This document shows, piece by piece, positions 26,306-35,707 of a DNA stretch of 64,000 bases. The position numbers were made by a program, and so were the translations under genes. Every line of letters begins with the position of its first letter. The first letter of the stretch is position 1. Below the pieces are notes generated by a model. It saw only the letters and a list, made by a program, of their open reading frames with translations. It was not told the origin of the DNA and searched no databases. Origin of the DNA: Pedobacter helvus (GTDB lineage: Bacteria > Bacteroidota > Bacteroidia > Sphingobacteriales > Sphingobacteriaceae); NCBI RefSeq assembly GCF_005925325.1, contig NZ_SRMP01000002.1, forward strand, positions 248,001-312,000, in the 5' to 3' direction.

Positions 26306-26980
26306 ATGCGTTTTGATATCATTTCTGTACTGCCTGATTTATTGACCAGCCCTTTTGCTCATTCTATTTTGCAACGAGCGCAGAAAAAAGGGATAGCTGA
26401 AATTGTAGTACACAATTTAAGAGACTACGCTACTAACAAACAAAAAAGTGTAGACGATTATCCTTATGGTGGCGGAAGCGGTATGGTAATGAGTATTCCG
26501 CCGTTTGCTGCCTGTATCGAAAAACTTCAAGAAGAACGTAGCTACGATGAAATCATTTTCATGAGCCCTGATGGCGAGACACTAAATCAGACCATTGCCA
26601 ACGAACTTTCTATTAAAGGTAATATCATCATTTTATGTGGTCACTATAAAGGGATAGACCAACGTATTCGCGATATCTATGTAACCAGAGAAATCTCTAT
26701 TGGCGATTATGTGCTTTCTGGCGGTGAATTACCAGCGGCAGTATTGGTTGATGCCATTACTAGACTGATACCAGGCGTTTTGAACGACGAAACTTCTGCT
26801 TTGTCTGATAGCTTTCAGGGCGAATTGCTAGATGCGCCCGTTTACACTAGGCCTGCAGACTGGCGTGGACACAAAATCCCGGACATACTTTTAAGTGGGC
26901 ATGAAGCAAAAATTAACGAATGGCGGCACGAAGAAGCGTTAAAGCGAACGCAAGAGCGTCGTCCAGATTTGTTAAAGTGA
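26306..26980 (+). CDS. trmD: tRNA (guanine-N1)-methyltransferase
   Basis: A 224-residue TrmD that methylates G37 of tRNAs with G36, using SAM. Visible motifs are [10 protein letters not shown] at the N-terminus, [22 protein letters not shown] and [16 protein letters not shown], the trefoil-knot SAM site, with the C-terminal domain [18 protein letters not shown]. The start is ATG 26306, not the TTG 6 bases earlier, which lies in a promoter-like TATATTTG ending only 3 bases before the ATG; the mRNA may be leaderless. rplS follows 150 bases downstream. Confidence 0.96.
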   Translation: MRFDIISVLPDLLTSPFAHSILQRAQKKGIAEIVVHNLRDYATNKQKSVDDYPYGGGSGMVMSIPPFAACIEKLQEERSYDEIIFMSPDGETLNQTIANELSIKGNIIILCGHYKGIDQRIRDIYVTREISIGDYVLSGGELPAAVLVDAITRLIPGVLNDETSALSDSFQGELLDAPVYTRPADWRGHKIPDILLSGHEAKINEWRHEEALKRTQERRPDLLK

Positions 26981-27087
26981 TCTCATTATACGATGATTTG
27001 ATAATGAGCTAATTCACTAATTCTTAAATCATCAAATATTTTTAAAATTCACTTTTATTTTAAAAAAATAATTCCTAATATTGCAGT

Positions 27088-27113
27088 CCGATTTTAAACA
27101 ATACAAAAATCGG
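27088..27113 (+). promoter_or_regulatory. Candidate bL19 leader hairpin
   Basis: The 8-bp stem CCGATTTT/AAAATCGG with a 10-base loop lies just after a TAATATTG element (27076-27083) and 17 bases before the rplS start, in the right place for a leader-based autoregulatory element. Confidence 0.45.
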
Positions 27114-27130
27114 CTTAATAGCTTAAAATC

Positions 27131-27478
27131 ATGGATTTAGTAAAATTTGTAGAAGAACAGGTAAGCACTCAAAAAGAATTTCCTTCTTTTAAATCTGGAG
27201 ATACTGTAAGTGTTCATTATAAAATTCGCGAGGGTAATAAAGAACGTGTTCAGATTTACCAAGGTGTTGTTATTCAACGCAACAGCGCTGGCGCTAACGA
27301 AACTTTCACTGTTCGTAAAATCAGCAATGGTGTTGGTGTAGAGCGTATCTTCCCTTTCGGTTCTCCAAATATCGAAAAAGTAGAAGTTAACAGCTATGGT
27401 AAAGTACGTAGAGCTAAATTGTTCTATTTACGTAGCTTAACTGGTAAAGCAGCTCGTATCAAATCATTAAGAAAGTAA
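27131..27478 (+). CDS. rplS: Ribosomal protein bL19
   Basis: A 115-residue protein of normal length with the family blocks [46 protein letters not shown] and [20 protein letters not shown]. It sits at the 30S-50S interface. It has its own promoter-like element and leader hairpin, and a strong terminator follows. Confidence 0.97.
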   Translation: MDLVKFVEEQVSTQKEFPSFKSGDTVSVHYKIREGNKERVQIYQGVVIQRNSAGANETFTVRKISNGVGVERIFPFGSPNIEKVEVNSYGKVRRAKLFYLRSLTGKAARIKSLRK

Positions 27479-27501
27479 TTTTCTTTCTATAGAAAAAATA
27501 T

Positions 27502-27530
27502 AACCTCGACTTTATGTCGGGGTTTTTTTG
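27502..27530 (+). terminator. Terminator of rplS
   Basis: AACCTCGAC, loop TTTAT, GTCGGGGTT (9 bp, one G-T) and a run of T. Confidence 0.85.
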
Positions 27531-27632
27531 TTTATATCTTTGCGCAACCAAATAAAAATCTGATGATGAATAGCCAAGGGCTGATCTTTAAAATGCCCAT
27601 GGCAACTCATTATTTATAAAAATGAACCCCAA

Positions 27633-28859
27633 ATGAAAGAACTTTTAAAAAAGTACGAAGAGAAACAACCCGAAATCGTTTTTGAATGGAAAGACAAAGA
27701 ATCTGAGGCCGAAGGATGGGTAGTGATCAATTCTTTGCGTGGCGGCGCTGCTGGCGGCGGTACCAGGATGCGTAAAGGCTTAGATAAACGCGAAGTAGAA
27801 TCACTTGCCAAAACAATGGAGGTGAAGTTTACCGTATCGGGCCCGCCAATTGGTGGTGCTAAATCTGGTATTAACTTTGACCCTGCTGATCCACGTAAAA
27901 AAGAAGTGCTAGAGCGTTGGTACAAAGCTGTAATGCCCTTATTAAAAAACTATTACGGAACGGGAGGAGATTTGAATATCGACGAAATTCATGAGGTTAT
28001 CCCGATTACTGAAGGTTATGGCTTATGGCATCCACAAGAAGGCGTAATTAACGGTCACTATCAAGCTAGAGAAAACGAACGTATTCACCAAATTGGACAA
28101 TTACGTTACGGTGTTTCTAAAGTATTGGAAGATTTGACTTATACGCCAGACATCAAAAGAAAATATAAAGTAGCCGACATGATTACTGGTTACGGCGTAT
28201 CAGAATCGATTAGACACTTTTACGAAATTTGGGGCGGCGAAATCAAAGGTAAACGAGCTATTATTCAAGGTTGGGGCAATGTTGCCGCTGCCGCAGGATA
28301 TTACTTAGCGCAACAAGGGGTAAAAGTAGTAGGTATTATTGATCGTGTTGGAGGTTTAATCAACCCAGAAGGATTTACCCAAGAAGAAGTTGCTGAATTA
28401 TTCAACAATCGTGTAAATAATACTTTGGTTGCCGAAAACCTGATCTCATTTGATGAAGCTTACGCAAAAATCTGGAGCATGGGTGCCGAAATTTTCGTGC
28501 CTGCGGCTGCTTCTAGATTGGTAAAGCAAGAAGAAGTTGATCAAATGATTGCCAATGGCATGGAAGTAATTGCTTGCGGCGCCAATGTGCCATTTGCAGA
28601 CAAAGAAATTTTCTTTGGTAGCATCATGGAGCACGCAGATAACCAATTAGCCGTAATTCCTGATTTTATTGCCAACTGTGGTATGGCTAGGGTATTTGCC
28701 TATCTAATGCAACGTAACGTCGAAATGAGCGACGATGCTATTTTCACAGATGCATCAAACATTATTGGTAATGCACTTAAATCAGTTTATCAATCTTCAA
28801 ATAAGAAAACAAATCTATCAAGCACTGCTTTCGAGATCGCATTAAAACAACTCGTATAA
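27633..28859 (+). CDS. Glu/Leu/Phe/Val dehydrogenase
   Basis: A 408-residue NAD(P)-dependent amino-acid dehydrogenase. The catalytic lysine is in GGAKSGINFDP (about 80), the GGDLNIDE block precedes the dinucleotide fold, and the nucleotide-binding loop is QGWGNVAAAAGYY (about 213). It interconverts an amino acid with its 2-oxo acid plus ammonia. The sequence is divergent from the classical 450-residue hexameric GDH, and the N-terminal segment GGAAGGGTRMR is unusual, so the substrate cannot be fixed between glutamate and branched or aromatic amino acids. MscS follows 3 bases after its stop. Confidence 0.88.
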   Translation: MKELLKKYEEKQPEIVFEWKDKESEAEGWVVINSLRGGAAGGGTRMRKGLDKREVESLAKTMEVKFTVSGPPIGGAKSGINFDPADPRKKEVLERWYKAVMPLLKNYYGTGGDLNIDEIHEVIPITEGYGLWHPQEGVINGHYQARENERIHQIGQLRYGVSKVLEDLTYTPDIKRKYKVADMITGYGVSESIRHFYEIWGGEIKGKRAIIQGWGNVAAAAGYYLAQQGVKVVGIIDRVGGLINPEGFTQEEVAELFNNRVNNTLVAENLISFDEAYAKIWSMGAEIFVPAAASRLVKQEEVDQMIANGMEVIACGANVPFADKEIFFGSIMEHADNQLAVIPDFIANCGMARVFAYLMQRNVEMSDDAIFTDASNIIGNALKSVYQSSNKKTNLSSTAFEIALKQLV

Positions 28860-28862
28860 CCT

Positions 28863-29990
28863 ATGGAAGTTAACTTTTTCGAACAAGTTTTTTGGGGCAA
28901 CACCGTCAGACAATATTTGATTTTTGCCAGTATTATTGTTCTAGGTTTGCTTTTTAAGCGCATTATTTCGCGTTTATTAAGTAAGCTAACGTTTAAACTG
29001 TTCCAAAAATTTGCCGATGAGGTTAACTCTGAAACTTTTATTGCGTTGCTATTAAAACCCATAGAGTTTTTCATTAGTTTATCTACGCTTTACATCGCAA
29101 TTAACCAACTGAAACACCCTCTAGATGTAACCTTTTTCCGTTACAAAAAGAACAAGCTAAATGAGGTTTTCACTATTGGTGAGTTTATCGATAAAATCTT
29201 CTTGTTCCTTATTATCCTCTCCGTTTTTTGGATTGTACTAAGAATTATCGATTTTATTGCACATGTATTACTGGTGCGTGCGGCTAAAACCAAAAACAAA
29301 TCAGACGATCAATTAGTACCGTTTTTAAAAGAACTACTAAAATTTTTGGTCTGTTTCATTGGTTTTTTTGTGTTGCTCGGTTATGTTTTCGAAGTAAATG
29401 CGGTTAGCTTAATTACAGGTCTGGGCATTGGTGGTATCGCCATTGCAATGGCTGCTAAAGATAGCTTAGAAAATCTTTTGGGCTCGTTCCTGATCTTTAT
29501 GGACAAGCCTTTTACGGTTGGTGATGTAGTGAAAGTAGATGGTATTGAGGGAACAATTGAGCGTGTAGGTTTCAGAAGTACGGTTTTGCGCAGTGCAGAT
29601 AAAACTACCTACGTCATTCCTAACCGATCTATGATTGATGGTGTTTTGGAAAACCTAACCATGAGAAATGCCCGTAGGGTAAAGTTTGATATTGGCTTAA
29701 CCTACGAAACTAGCAATGAAGTATTGAGGAAAATCATCGCTGAAATAAGTGAGTTTCTTAAGGCTAACCCGGGGACAACAGACGCTACGGTAGCACTTGA
29801 TTCTTTTGGAGACTCAGCGCTCAATATTCAAATCATCTATCTTGTGCCAATGAAAAAAGAATTTGACTTGGTAAAAATCAAGGAAGACGTAAATTTTAAC
29901 GTAATAGAGATTGTACAGCGAAATGGTTCTGAGTTTGCTTATCCAACACAGCGTAGCATTGGAGAAACTTCGCATAAAGAAGAAAAGTAA
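28863..29990 (+). CDS. MscS-family mechanosensitive ion channel
   Basis: A 375-residue membrane protein with four predicted helices: about 15-32, 60-80, 100-125 and 155-180. The pore-lining TM3 and beta-domain signature is VNAVSLITGLGIGGIAIAMAAKDSLENLLG (about 173-203, read in two pieces), followed by DKPFTVGDVVKVDGIEGTIE. It would release solutes upon hypo-osmotic shock. Lying three bases after the dehydrogenase, it is presumably cotranscribed. Confidence 0.93.
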   Translation: MEVNFFEQVFWGNTVRQYLIFASIIVLGLLFKRIISRLLSKLTFKLFQKFADEVNSETFIALLLKPIEFFISLSTLYIAINQLKHPLDVTFFRYKKNKLNEVFTIGEFIDKIFLFLIILSVFWIVLRIIDFIAHVLLVRAAKTKNKSDDQLVPFLKELLKFLVCFIGFFVLLGYVFEVNAVSLITGLGIGGIAIAMAAKDSLENLLGSFLIFMDKPFTVGDVVKVDGIEGTIERVGFRSTVLRSADKTTYVIPNRSMIDGVLENLTMRNARRVKFDIGLTYETSNEVLRKIIAEISEFLKANPGTTDATVALDSFGDSALNIQIIYLVPMKKEFDLVKIKEDVNFNVIEIVQRNGSEFAYPTQRSIGETSHKEEK

Positions 29991-30020
29991 TACGCTATAA
30001 ATAATTTGAAAAGCAATTGC

Positions 30021-30054
30021 AGAAGCCCGATTAAATGTTAGTCGGGCTTTTTGC
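30021..30054 (+). terminator. Terminator after the MscS gene
   Basis: AAGCCCGA / TCGGGCTT stem with a T-run. Confidence 0.8.
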
Positions 30055-30059
30055 TATCA

Positions 30060-30350
30060 TCTTTTTGCACTCTGTTCCGTCATTTCGACAGAAGGGAGAG
30101 ATCTAGCAGTTAAATGCACTTCATTAAAGAGCTACGTCAAAAAGTATTACCGCTTCAATCCCGTTTATTTAAAGTAAAGTACTGCTGCTATTTGAAGGAA
30201 AAAAGCATGCCTAATCCTCGTCATTCCCACGTAGGCGGGAATCGTAAAGCGATAGCATTAAGATATCCAATCGAGTTGGGTATGACGACCTAAGCAACGT
30301 TATTCCAATAAAATGGAATTAATTGGTACTCCGCAATAGCGGGGAAACCT
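30060..30350. repeat. Intergenic REP-like palindromes
   Basis: Noncoding region between convergent MscS and psd. It contains CGTCATTTCGACAGAAGGGA near 30079, then TTCCC/GGGAA within CGTCAT...ATGACG (about 30218-30286), TTCCA/TGGAA near 30303 and CCGC/GCGG near 30333. These look like fragments of common Bacteroidota intergenic repeats. No ORF of note. Confidence 0.55.
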
Positions 30351-30365
30351 AAAACTGCATGACAA

Positions 30366-30405
30366 TAAAAAAGCCTTGCAAGAATAAACTTACAAGGCTT
30401 TTACT
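30366..30405 (-). terminator. Bidirectional terminator next to psd
   Basis: AAGCCTTG / CAAGGCTT stem with A-run on the left and T-run on the right, so it can serve both strands; it ends psd 17 bases after its stop. Confidence 0.75.
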
Positions 30406-30421
30406 TTATACTTTTAACTTA

Positions 30422-31081
30422 CTAAGCTAGTTCGCCTAAAACGGTGATACCACCTTTAACTACTTGGTTAAGCTCTAAATTAACTTTGGTGCCTAGTGGT
30501 AAGTAAATATCTACCCTAGAACCAAATTTGATAAAGCCAAATTGTTCGTTTTGGGTTACTTGATCGCCCTCTTTTACATACCATACAATACGACGAGCCA
30601 GAGCTCCAGCAATTTGACGGAACAACACTGGGGCACCATTTTTATGTTCAACCACTACTGTAGTACGCTCATTTTCGGTACTCGATTTTGGGTTCCAAGC
30701 TGCTAAATATTTACCTGGGTGGTATTTAAAAAACTTAACCACTCCAGAAATTGGATTACGGTTAATGTGCACATTCACTGGCGACATGAAAATAGAAACC
30801 TGTAAACGTTTGTCTTTAAAATACTCGCCTTCTTCAGTTTCTTCTATTACTACTACTTTGCCATCTGCGGGACAAATAATCAAATTATCGCCATTGGTAA
30901 AGGTACGTTTAGGGTTTCTGAAAAACTGTAATACCGTAATAAATAATGCAAAGGAAAGGATGTATACAAACCATCTTAGTACAAAAGCATCTGCAAATCT
31001 GTATTCTACCACAGCATTGATAATGAAAATAAAAAGTACTGTTAGGGCTATGGAGGTATATCCTTCTTTATGTATAGTCAT
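30422..31081 (-). CDS. psd: Phosphatidylserine decarboxylase
   Basis: A 219-residue short-form (archaeal-type) PSD that makes phosphatidylethanolamine. Two N-terminal helices occupy about 10-50. The core has NLIICPADGKVVVIEE, VSIFMSPVNVHINRNP and near the C-terminus FGSRVDIYLPLG, where cleavage at the Gly-Ser bond would generate the pyruvoyl group. Classical PSDs have LGST; short forms commonly have FGSR/S. No phosphatidylserine synthase gene is adjacent. The start ATG 31081 is unambiguous. Confidence 0.95.
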   Translation of the reverse strand: MTIHKEGYTSIALTVLFIFIINAVVEYRFADAFVLRWFVYILSFALFITVLQFFRNPKRTFTNGDNLIICPADGKVVVIEETEEGEYFKDKRLQVSIFMSPVNVHINRNPISGVVKFFKYHPGKYLAAWNPKSSTENERTTVVVEHKNGAPVLFRQIAGALARRIVWYVKEGDQVTQNEQFGFIKFGSRVDIYLPLGTKVNLELNQVVKGGITVLGELA

Positions 31082-31224
31082 TTGATTTACGAATTACAAT
31101 TTTAGATTTATACTTGTCCCGAGTTTTATATGCGGGAATAATTTCATCTGGTATTTAATTACCTGCAAAACTCGTAAAAATTTATCACTTTTCGTTGGTC
31201 TTTTTAAGCTACTTGCACAGGTTT

Positions 31225-31362
31225 TTATTAACTAAACCTGATTGAAATGGCATCCCGATTTAAGCATCTGTTTTTATGTTTTACGGCATGCTTGCTTGTT
31301 GCACAGGTTTCATCGGGATAAAATGTAAAGCAGAACTATCGGGACACAGTGATACTAAAAGT
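31225..31362. repeat. Dispersed intergenic repeat, degenerate copy
   Basis: Within the 323-base gap upstream of psd. It reads TTAACTAAACCTGATTGAAA ... CATCGGGATAAAATGTAAAG ... CTATCGGGAC, similar to copies at 47561-47657, 47711-47780, 58153-58325 and 60076-60175. No gene is visible in 31082-31404. Confidence 0.5.
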
Positions 31363-31404
31363 GCTTTTCAAAGAAAATTTAAAGAGTAGTCTATAATTGA
31401 AGTC

Positions 31405-31944
31405 TTAAACCGCTCTATAAATATGGTTCAAGTTTCTTCCTAGACCGTCGTAATCTAAGCCGTAGCCCACCACAAATTCGTTAGGGATCTCGAAGCCGAT
31501 ATAGTTGAGCTCTTTAATTTCTTCCTTTAAAGCGTCAGGCTTAAACAGAAGGCTGCAAACTGTAACAGAAGCAGGTTCTTGCTCATAAATCTTTGAAAGG
31601 ATGTACTTCATCGTTAAACCACTATCAATAATGTCTTCCACGATTATAATGTCTCGGCCTTTTAGGTTTTGCGGCATGCCAAGTGCATCTTTAACGGTCC
31701 CGGTACTATTTGTACCATGATAAGAAGCTATTTTGATAAACTCGGTTTCACAAGATAGCTCAATTTCCTTCATTAAATCTGCAAGGAACAGAAAACTACC
31801 GTTGAGCACGCCAATAAATAACGGATTTCGGTTCTCATAATCTATGTTAAGCTGTATGGCCATTAACCGAATACGTTTAGCAATTGTCTCTTCCTCTAGG
31901 AAAAGTTCGAATTCCTTTTGGTGAACGCTGATATTAGTTTCCAT
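31405..31944 (-). CDS. hpt: Hypoxanthine phosphoribosyltransferase
   Basis: A 179-residue purine salvage enzyme that converts hypoxanthine (and guanine) with PRPP to the nucleotide. The PRPP motif is IIIVEDIIDSGLTMKYIL (about 103-120). Further motifs are GVLNGSFLFLADL, FIKIASYHGTNSTG and FVVGYGLDYDGLGRNLNHI near the end. Its start overlaps the end of the upstream GT51 gene by 11 bases, so the two are coupled. Confidence 0.95.
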   Translation of the reverse strand: METNISVHQKEFELFLEEETIAKRIRLMAIQLNIDYENRNPLFIGVLNGSFLFLADLMKEIELSCETEFIKIASYHGTNSTGTVKDALGMPQNLKGRDIIIVEDIIDSGLTMKYILSKIYEQEPASVTVCSLLFKPDALKEEIKELNYIGFEIPNEFVVGYGLDYDGLGRNLNHIYRAV

Positions 31945-34093
31945 TCTTCTCCTGTTCTTTTTGCCTCCTGCGCTCTTCGCGACGTTCTTGCCTTAGCTGT
32001 TTTTTTGTTTTTGTAGTATCCGTAGCTGGTTGAACTTTAACGGTATCTTTTTTTGCAGCCCCTCCAAATAACCTATCGAACAAGTTTTTCGACTTGTCCT
32101 GCATTCCTTCTGGGGTCATCATGTCATCCTCACCAATATCCACTGCATTCGTGTCAATAGTTGTAGAGTCTGGTAATAGGTATTGTCTTAATCCTTCACG
32201 CAGGCGTACGTCGTAGAAACCGTAGCCAGTACTATCTGCAGGAGCCAAGCCGCGACGAGCCATGATATTGCCGATATACCTAAAGTAAGGCAACAAATAT
32301 CCCTTCAGTGTACCATTGCTCATGAATTTATATAAGGCTACTTTCGGCTTGGGTACAATGTTAGCCAAGAAAATACCTTCGCCTAAGCTTAATTGCGATG
32401 GTGTTTTGCCGAAATAATGTCTTGATGCTTCACCAATTCCGTAGACATTGTTGCCCATCTCGATGATGTTAAAGTAAACTTCGAGCATTCGAGATTTGCT
32501 CACCAAACGATTGTTTTCGATTAGCCAAACGATCAAGATTTCTTCTGCTTTACGCACCAATGTTTTCTTTCTACTTAAGAACACGTTCTTTACCAACTGC
32601 ATGGATATGGTACTTCCTCCACGTTTAAATTTCTTTTCCTTAAAGTTTACTGCAATAGATTTACGGATAGACTCTTCTACAAAACCTTTATGTCTGAAAA
32701 AAGATGGATCTTCGGCAGTTAAGAGTGCATTTTTAAAGTTTGGAGATATATCATCTAGCCTTGTAAAGTTAGGGTTTGATGGCCCAATGGTGATATTTCG
32801 CATCGGTTTGCCATATTCATATGGTGTGTAAACAAAATCGGAATTGATCTTGGTAAGATCTGTCTTGCCAAATTGCAACACCTTAAAGTCAGTAGGCGTT
32901 AAAGTAGAACTGAATTTTACACTGTCAGGCAATGCCGTATCCAAATAAAAATCTAGGCTGTACTTTAGCTTTCCTTGCACTTTAATGCCGTCTAGAGATT
33001 CGAATAAACCTAAAGGAAACGAGTTGAAAATTGCCTGTGCATCTTGCTCCGGCGCATTCAGTTTCATCTCGTAAATCTTGTTAGGAGATAGTGTATATTT
33101 TAAGTAAGGATGAATAGATGCATCACGTAAATGAACGGTCGATGTACTATCTAAACACACAAAATTTTCGCCAATGAGCATGTCTGCTTTCACACTGGCA
33201 TCGGGTACAATAATATCTTCGGCCGAAATACGAGGTTGGTTGATTAACAAATTTTTGATAGCCCAAGAACCCGAAATTTTGTAATTGCTACCACTAAAAC
33301 TCGCATCTTTCATTTGCGTTTTTACCGTGTCAAAATTGATTTTGGTGTGTAGCTTATTTTCAAGGTAAGGCAATTCAACTTTCTTTCCATCAGCAAATAA
33401 CATTACATCCAGTTGTTTGTCACTAGGGTCTAGTTCGCCATTGATGTGCCAAACAGCTGCAGTGTCGTTTACTTTTATAGTTGATTTTAATTCTCCGCCA
33501 TCGATAGTTGCAGTAGTAGTTAAAAACTTCACAAAAGCAGTATCGTTATCGTTCAACTGCATCATGAAATTCTTGATTTCCATATCATCAGGTATTTTAT
33601 AGAAAACCTGATTTAACAGATTACTAGCTATCTCACTTAAATCGACTTTGCTTTTAGTGGTTGTGCTGTCCTTTTTCTTTCTTTTAAGGATAAAATCGAT
33701 GTTAGTTGTCGTATCTCTTAATACAACATTCAGCTTACCTTCATTTAAAGTCACTTCTGAAAGTTTTACATCGCCAACTAACAAAGGGAAAAGTTTTACA
33801 CCAACCGTAATGTCGTTAATAGTAATTAAAGTATCTCTGTCTTTAGGCACTACAGAAACATTATTCATGTGCACGCTACTCAATCCGCTAAAACCATATT
33901 CACCGATTTTAACCTCCAAACCATAATCTTTATCGGCTTTTGCGATAGCTTTCGCTACCATTTTATTTAACAATGCTTCTCTCTTACTATAAGCTATTGC
34001 CCCACCAGCTACCAACAATAGTGCTAGTGCGCCCAAAACCCAGGCGCCAATTTTTAAATATTTCTTTGGTATTCTAATTTTTGGTAGCTGCAT
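31934..34093 (-). CDS. GT51 transglycosylase-domain protein with AsmA-like N-terminal region
   Basis: A 719-residue protein with one N-terminal helix (about 16-36). Residues about 45-430 are a beta-rich periplasmic region with AsmA/DUF748-like texture. Residues about 445-600 are a peptidoglycan glycosyltransferase domain: catalytic Glu461 in TAEDPSFFRHKGF, GGSTISMQLVKN and RKAEEILIVWLIE. There is no transpeptidase domain; the C-terminus (about 650-719) is basic, charged and low-complexity. It would polymerise lipid II, or a related lipid-linked glycan. ATG 34093 is chosen over a TTG 12 bases upstream, because TAACTTTG (34103-34110) looks like the promoter -7 element. It overlaps hpt by 11 bases. 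Confidence 0.88.
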   Translation of the reverse strand: MQLPKIRIPKKYLKIGAWVLGALALLLVAGGAIAYSKREALLNKMVAKAIAKADKDYGLEVKIGEYGFSGLSSVHMNNVSVVPKDRDTLITINDITVGVKLFPLLVGDVKLSEVTLNEGKLNVVLRDTTTNIDFILKRKKKDSTTTKSKVDLSEIASNLLNQVFYKIPDDMEIKNFMMQLNDNDTAFVKFLTTTATIDGGELKSTIKVNDTAAVWHINGELDPSDKQLDVMLFADGKKVELPYLENKLHTKINFDTVKTQMKDASFSGSNYKISGSWAIKNLLINQPRISAEDIIVPDASVKADMLIGENFVCLDSTSTVHLRDASIHPYLKYTLSPNKIYEMKLNAPEQDAQAIFNSFPLGLFESLDGIKVQGKLKYSLDFYLDTALPDSVKFSSTLTPTDFKVLQFGKTDLTKINSDFVYTPYEYGKPMRNITIGPSNPNFTRLDDISPNFKNALLTAEDPSFFRHKGFVEESIRKSIAVNFKEKKFKRGGSTISMQLVKNVFLSRKKTLVRKAEEILIVWLIENNRLVSKSRMLEVYFNIIEMGNNVYGIGEASRHYFGKTPSQLSLGEGIFLANIVPKPKVALYKFMSNGTLKGYLLPYFRYIGNIMARRGLAPADSTGYGFYDVRLREGLRQYLLPDSTTIDTNAVDIGEDDMMTPEGMQDKSKNLFDRLFGGAAKKDTVKVQPATDTTKTKKQLRQERREERRRQKEQEKNGN

Positions 34094-34277
34094 AAATCCT
34101 CTCAAAGTTACTGCTGTAAGAAATGTAAATGGCTCTACAAATGATAATTAAAGCATTTTAGGTGCGTTTCTTACGTTTTCTAACAAACGCTAAAAGCATT
34201 TGTTTATTCCGTGTTAAAATTACAACAAAAAGCTAGATACAAAATTATTTATAGTTATTGTTTAGTAATTTTGCCGC

Positions 34278-35357
34278 ATGATAATTACCGAAGAAAAGGT
34301 TTTAGCGGCACTTAGCCATGTTGAAGATCCAGATTTGAAAAAAGATCTGGTGACTTTAAAGATGATTAAGGATATTAAGATTGAAGATAAAAAGGTTTCT
34401 TTTACACTTGAACTAACTACTCCCGCTTGTCCGTTAAAGGATATGTTGAAGAATGCTTGTGTCAATGCTGTAAAGCATTTTGTGGATGCGGAAGCAGAAA
34501 TAAACATAAATATCACATCAAGAGTTACTAAACCGGTTGATACCAGTCAACTGAAGGCGATTAAAAACATCGTTTTGATTTCTTCGGGTAAAGGTGGAGT
34601 TGGAAAATCTACCGTAGCCAGCAATTTAGCTGTTACTTTAGCTGCAGATGGTGCCAAAGTAGGTTTGATAGATGCCGATATTTACGGGCCTTCGGTACCA
34701 ATTATGTTTGATTTAGTAGGAGCAAAACCTAGTGCTAAGGAAACTGAAGATGGCAAAACCTTAATTCTTCCGATTGAGAAATATGGCATTAAGTTGCTTT
34801 CTCTTGGTTTTTTCTCAGATCCAGATCAGCCGGTGCCTTGGCGTGGACCAATGGCTTCAAATGCCATTAAACAACTTTTTAATGATGCAGATTGGGGCGA
34901 ACTGGATTACTTGCTAATCGATTTGCCTCCAGGTACTGGTGATATTCATATCACGATCTGTCAGAGTTTTCCTATTGCCGGTGCTGTAATTGTAACTACA
35001 CCACAACAGGTAGCACTTGCCGATACCAGGAAAGGGTTAGCCATGTTTGGCATGCCAGGCATTAACATTCCAGTTTTAGGAGTAGTTGAGAACATGTCTT
35101 ATTTTACTCCAGAAGAATTGCCAGAAAACAAATATTACATTTTCGGTAAAGACGGCGGTAAAGAGTTAGCAGAACGTTTCGAAGTGCCATTTTTAGGTGA
35201 AGTTCCGTTAGTACAGGGTATTACCGAAGCAGGAGATAAAGGTGCACCAATTTCCTTGCAGACTGATCATCCGCAAGCTATTTCATTTAAAGAAATTGCA
35301 GGGAAAATCGCACAGCAGATCTCGATCCATAATGTGCAACAAATGGCTAATTGCTAA
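34278..35357 (+). CDS. mrp: Mrp/NBP35-family iron-sulfur carrier ATPase
   Basis: A 359-residue P-loop protein. The N-terminal MIP18/DUF59 domain spans about 5-85; the ATPase domain starts at about 95 with the deviant Walker A SSGKGGVGKST (about 100-110), DADIYGPSVP, and DYLLIDLPPGTGD. It carries and delivers Fe-S clusters to apoproteins. An Nfu-like gene follows 35 bases later, which supports the role. TAATTTTG ends 4 bases before the ATG, so the mRNA may be nearly leaderless. The CxxC pair found in some Mrp proteins near the C-terminus is not evident. Confidence 0.93.
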   Translation: MIITEEKVLAALSHVEDPDLKKDLVTLKMIKDIKIEDKKVSFTLELTTPACPLKDMLKNACVNAVKHFVDAEAEININITSRVTKPVDTSQLKAIKNIVLISSGKGGVGKSTVASNLAVTLAADGAKVGLIDADIYGPSVPIMFDLVGAKPSAKETEDGKTLILPIEKYGIKLLSLGFFSDPDQPVPWRGPMASNAIKQLFNDADWGELDYLLIDLPPGTGDIHITICQSFPIAGAVIVTTPQQVALADTRKGLAMFGMPGINIPVLGVVENMSYFTPEELPENKYYIFGKDGGKELAERFEVPFLGEVPLVQGITEAGDKGAPISLQTDHPQAISFKEIAGKIAQQISIHNVQQMANC

Positions 35358-35392
35358 ATTTTTACTACTTTTATATTTTAAAATATTACAAC

Positions 35393-35638
35393 ATGGATTT
35401 AACAGCACGAGTAGAGGAAGCTTTAGAAACTATCAGACCTTATTTGATAGCAGATGGGGGAAATGTAGCTATTGAAGAAATTACACCAGAGAACATTGTA
35501 AAAGTGAAATTATTGGGTAACTGTGGCTCATGTAAGATGAGTTTCATGACCATGAAGGCGGGTATTGAGCAAGCCATTATTAAAGCAGTTCCTGAAATAA
35601 AAGGCGTAGAAGCAGTTGATTTAGCTGAACAAGCGTAA
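35393..35638 (+). CDS. NifU C-terminal-domain (Nfu-type) Fe-S scaffold
   Basis: An 81-residue single-domain protein with the cluster-binding CxxC in LLGNCGSCKMS and the fold opening VEEALETIRPYLIADGGNV. It forms or passes a [4Fe-4S] cluster between subunits. The ATG at 35393 gives the normal domain start; an upstream in-frame start at 35351 would overlap mrp and add a non-conserved, aromatic-rich segment. Confidence 0.93.
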   Translation: MDLTARVEEALETIRPYLIADGGNVAIEEITPENIVKVKLLGNCGSCKMSFMTMKAGIEQAIIKAVPEIKGVEAVDLAEQA

Positions 35639-35707
35639 CACTTTTAACACATTTTAACCAAATAGAAACTCGATAGCATATACATTTGTTCTATTATTGT
35701 ATTACAG

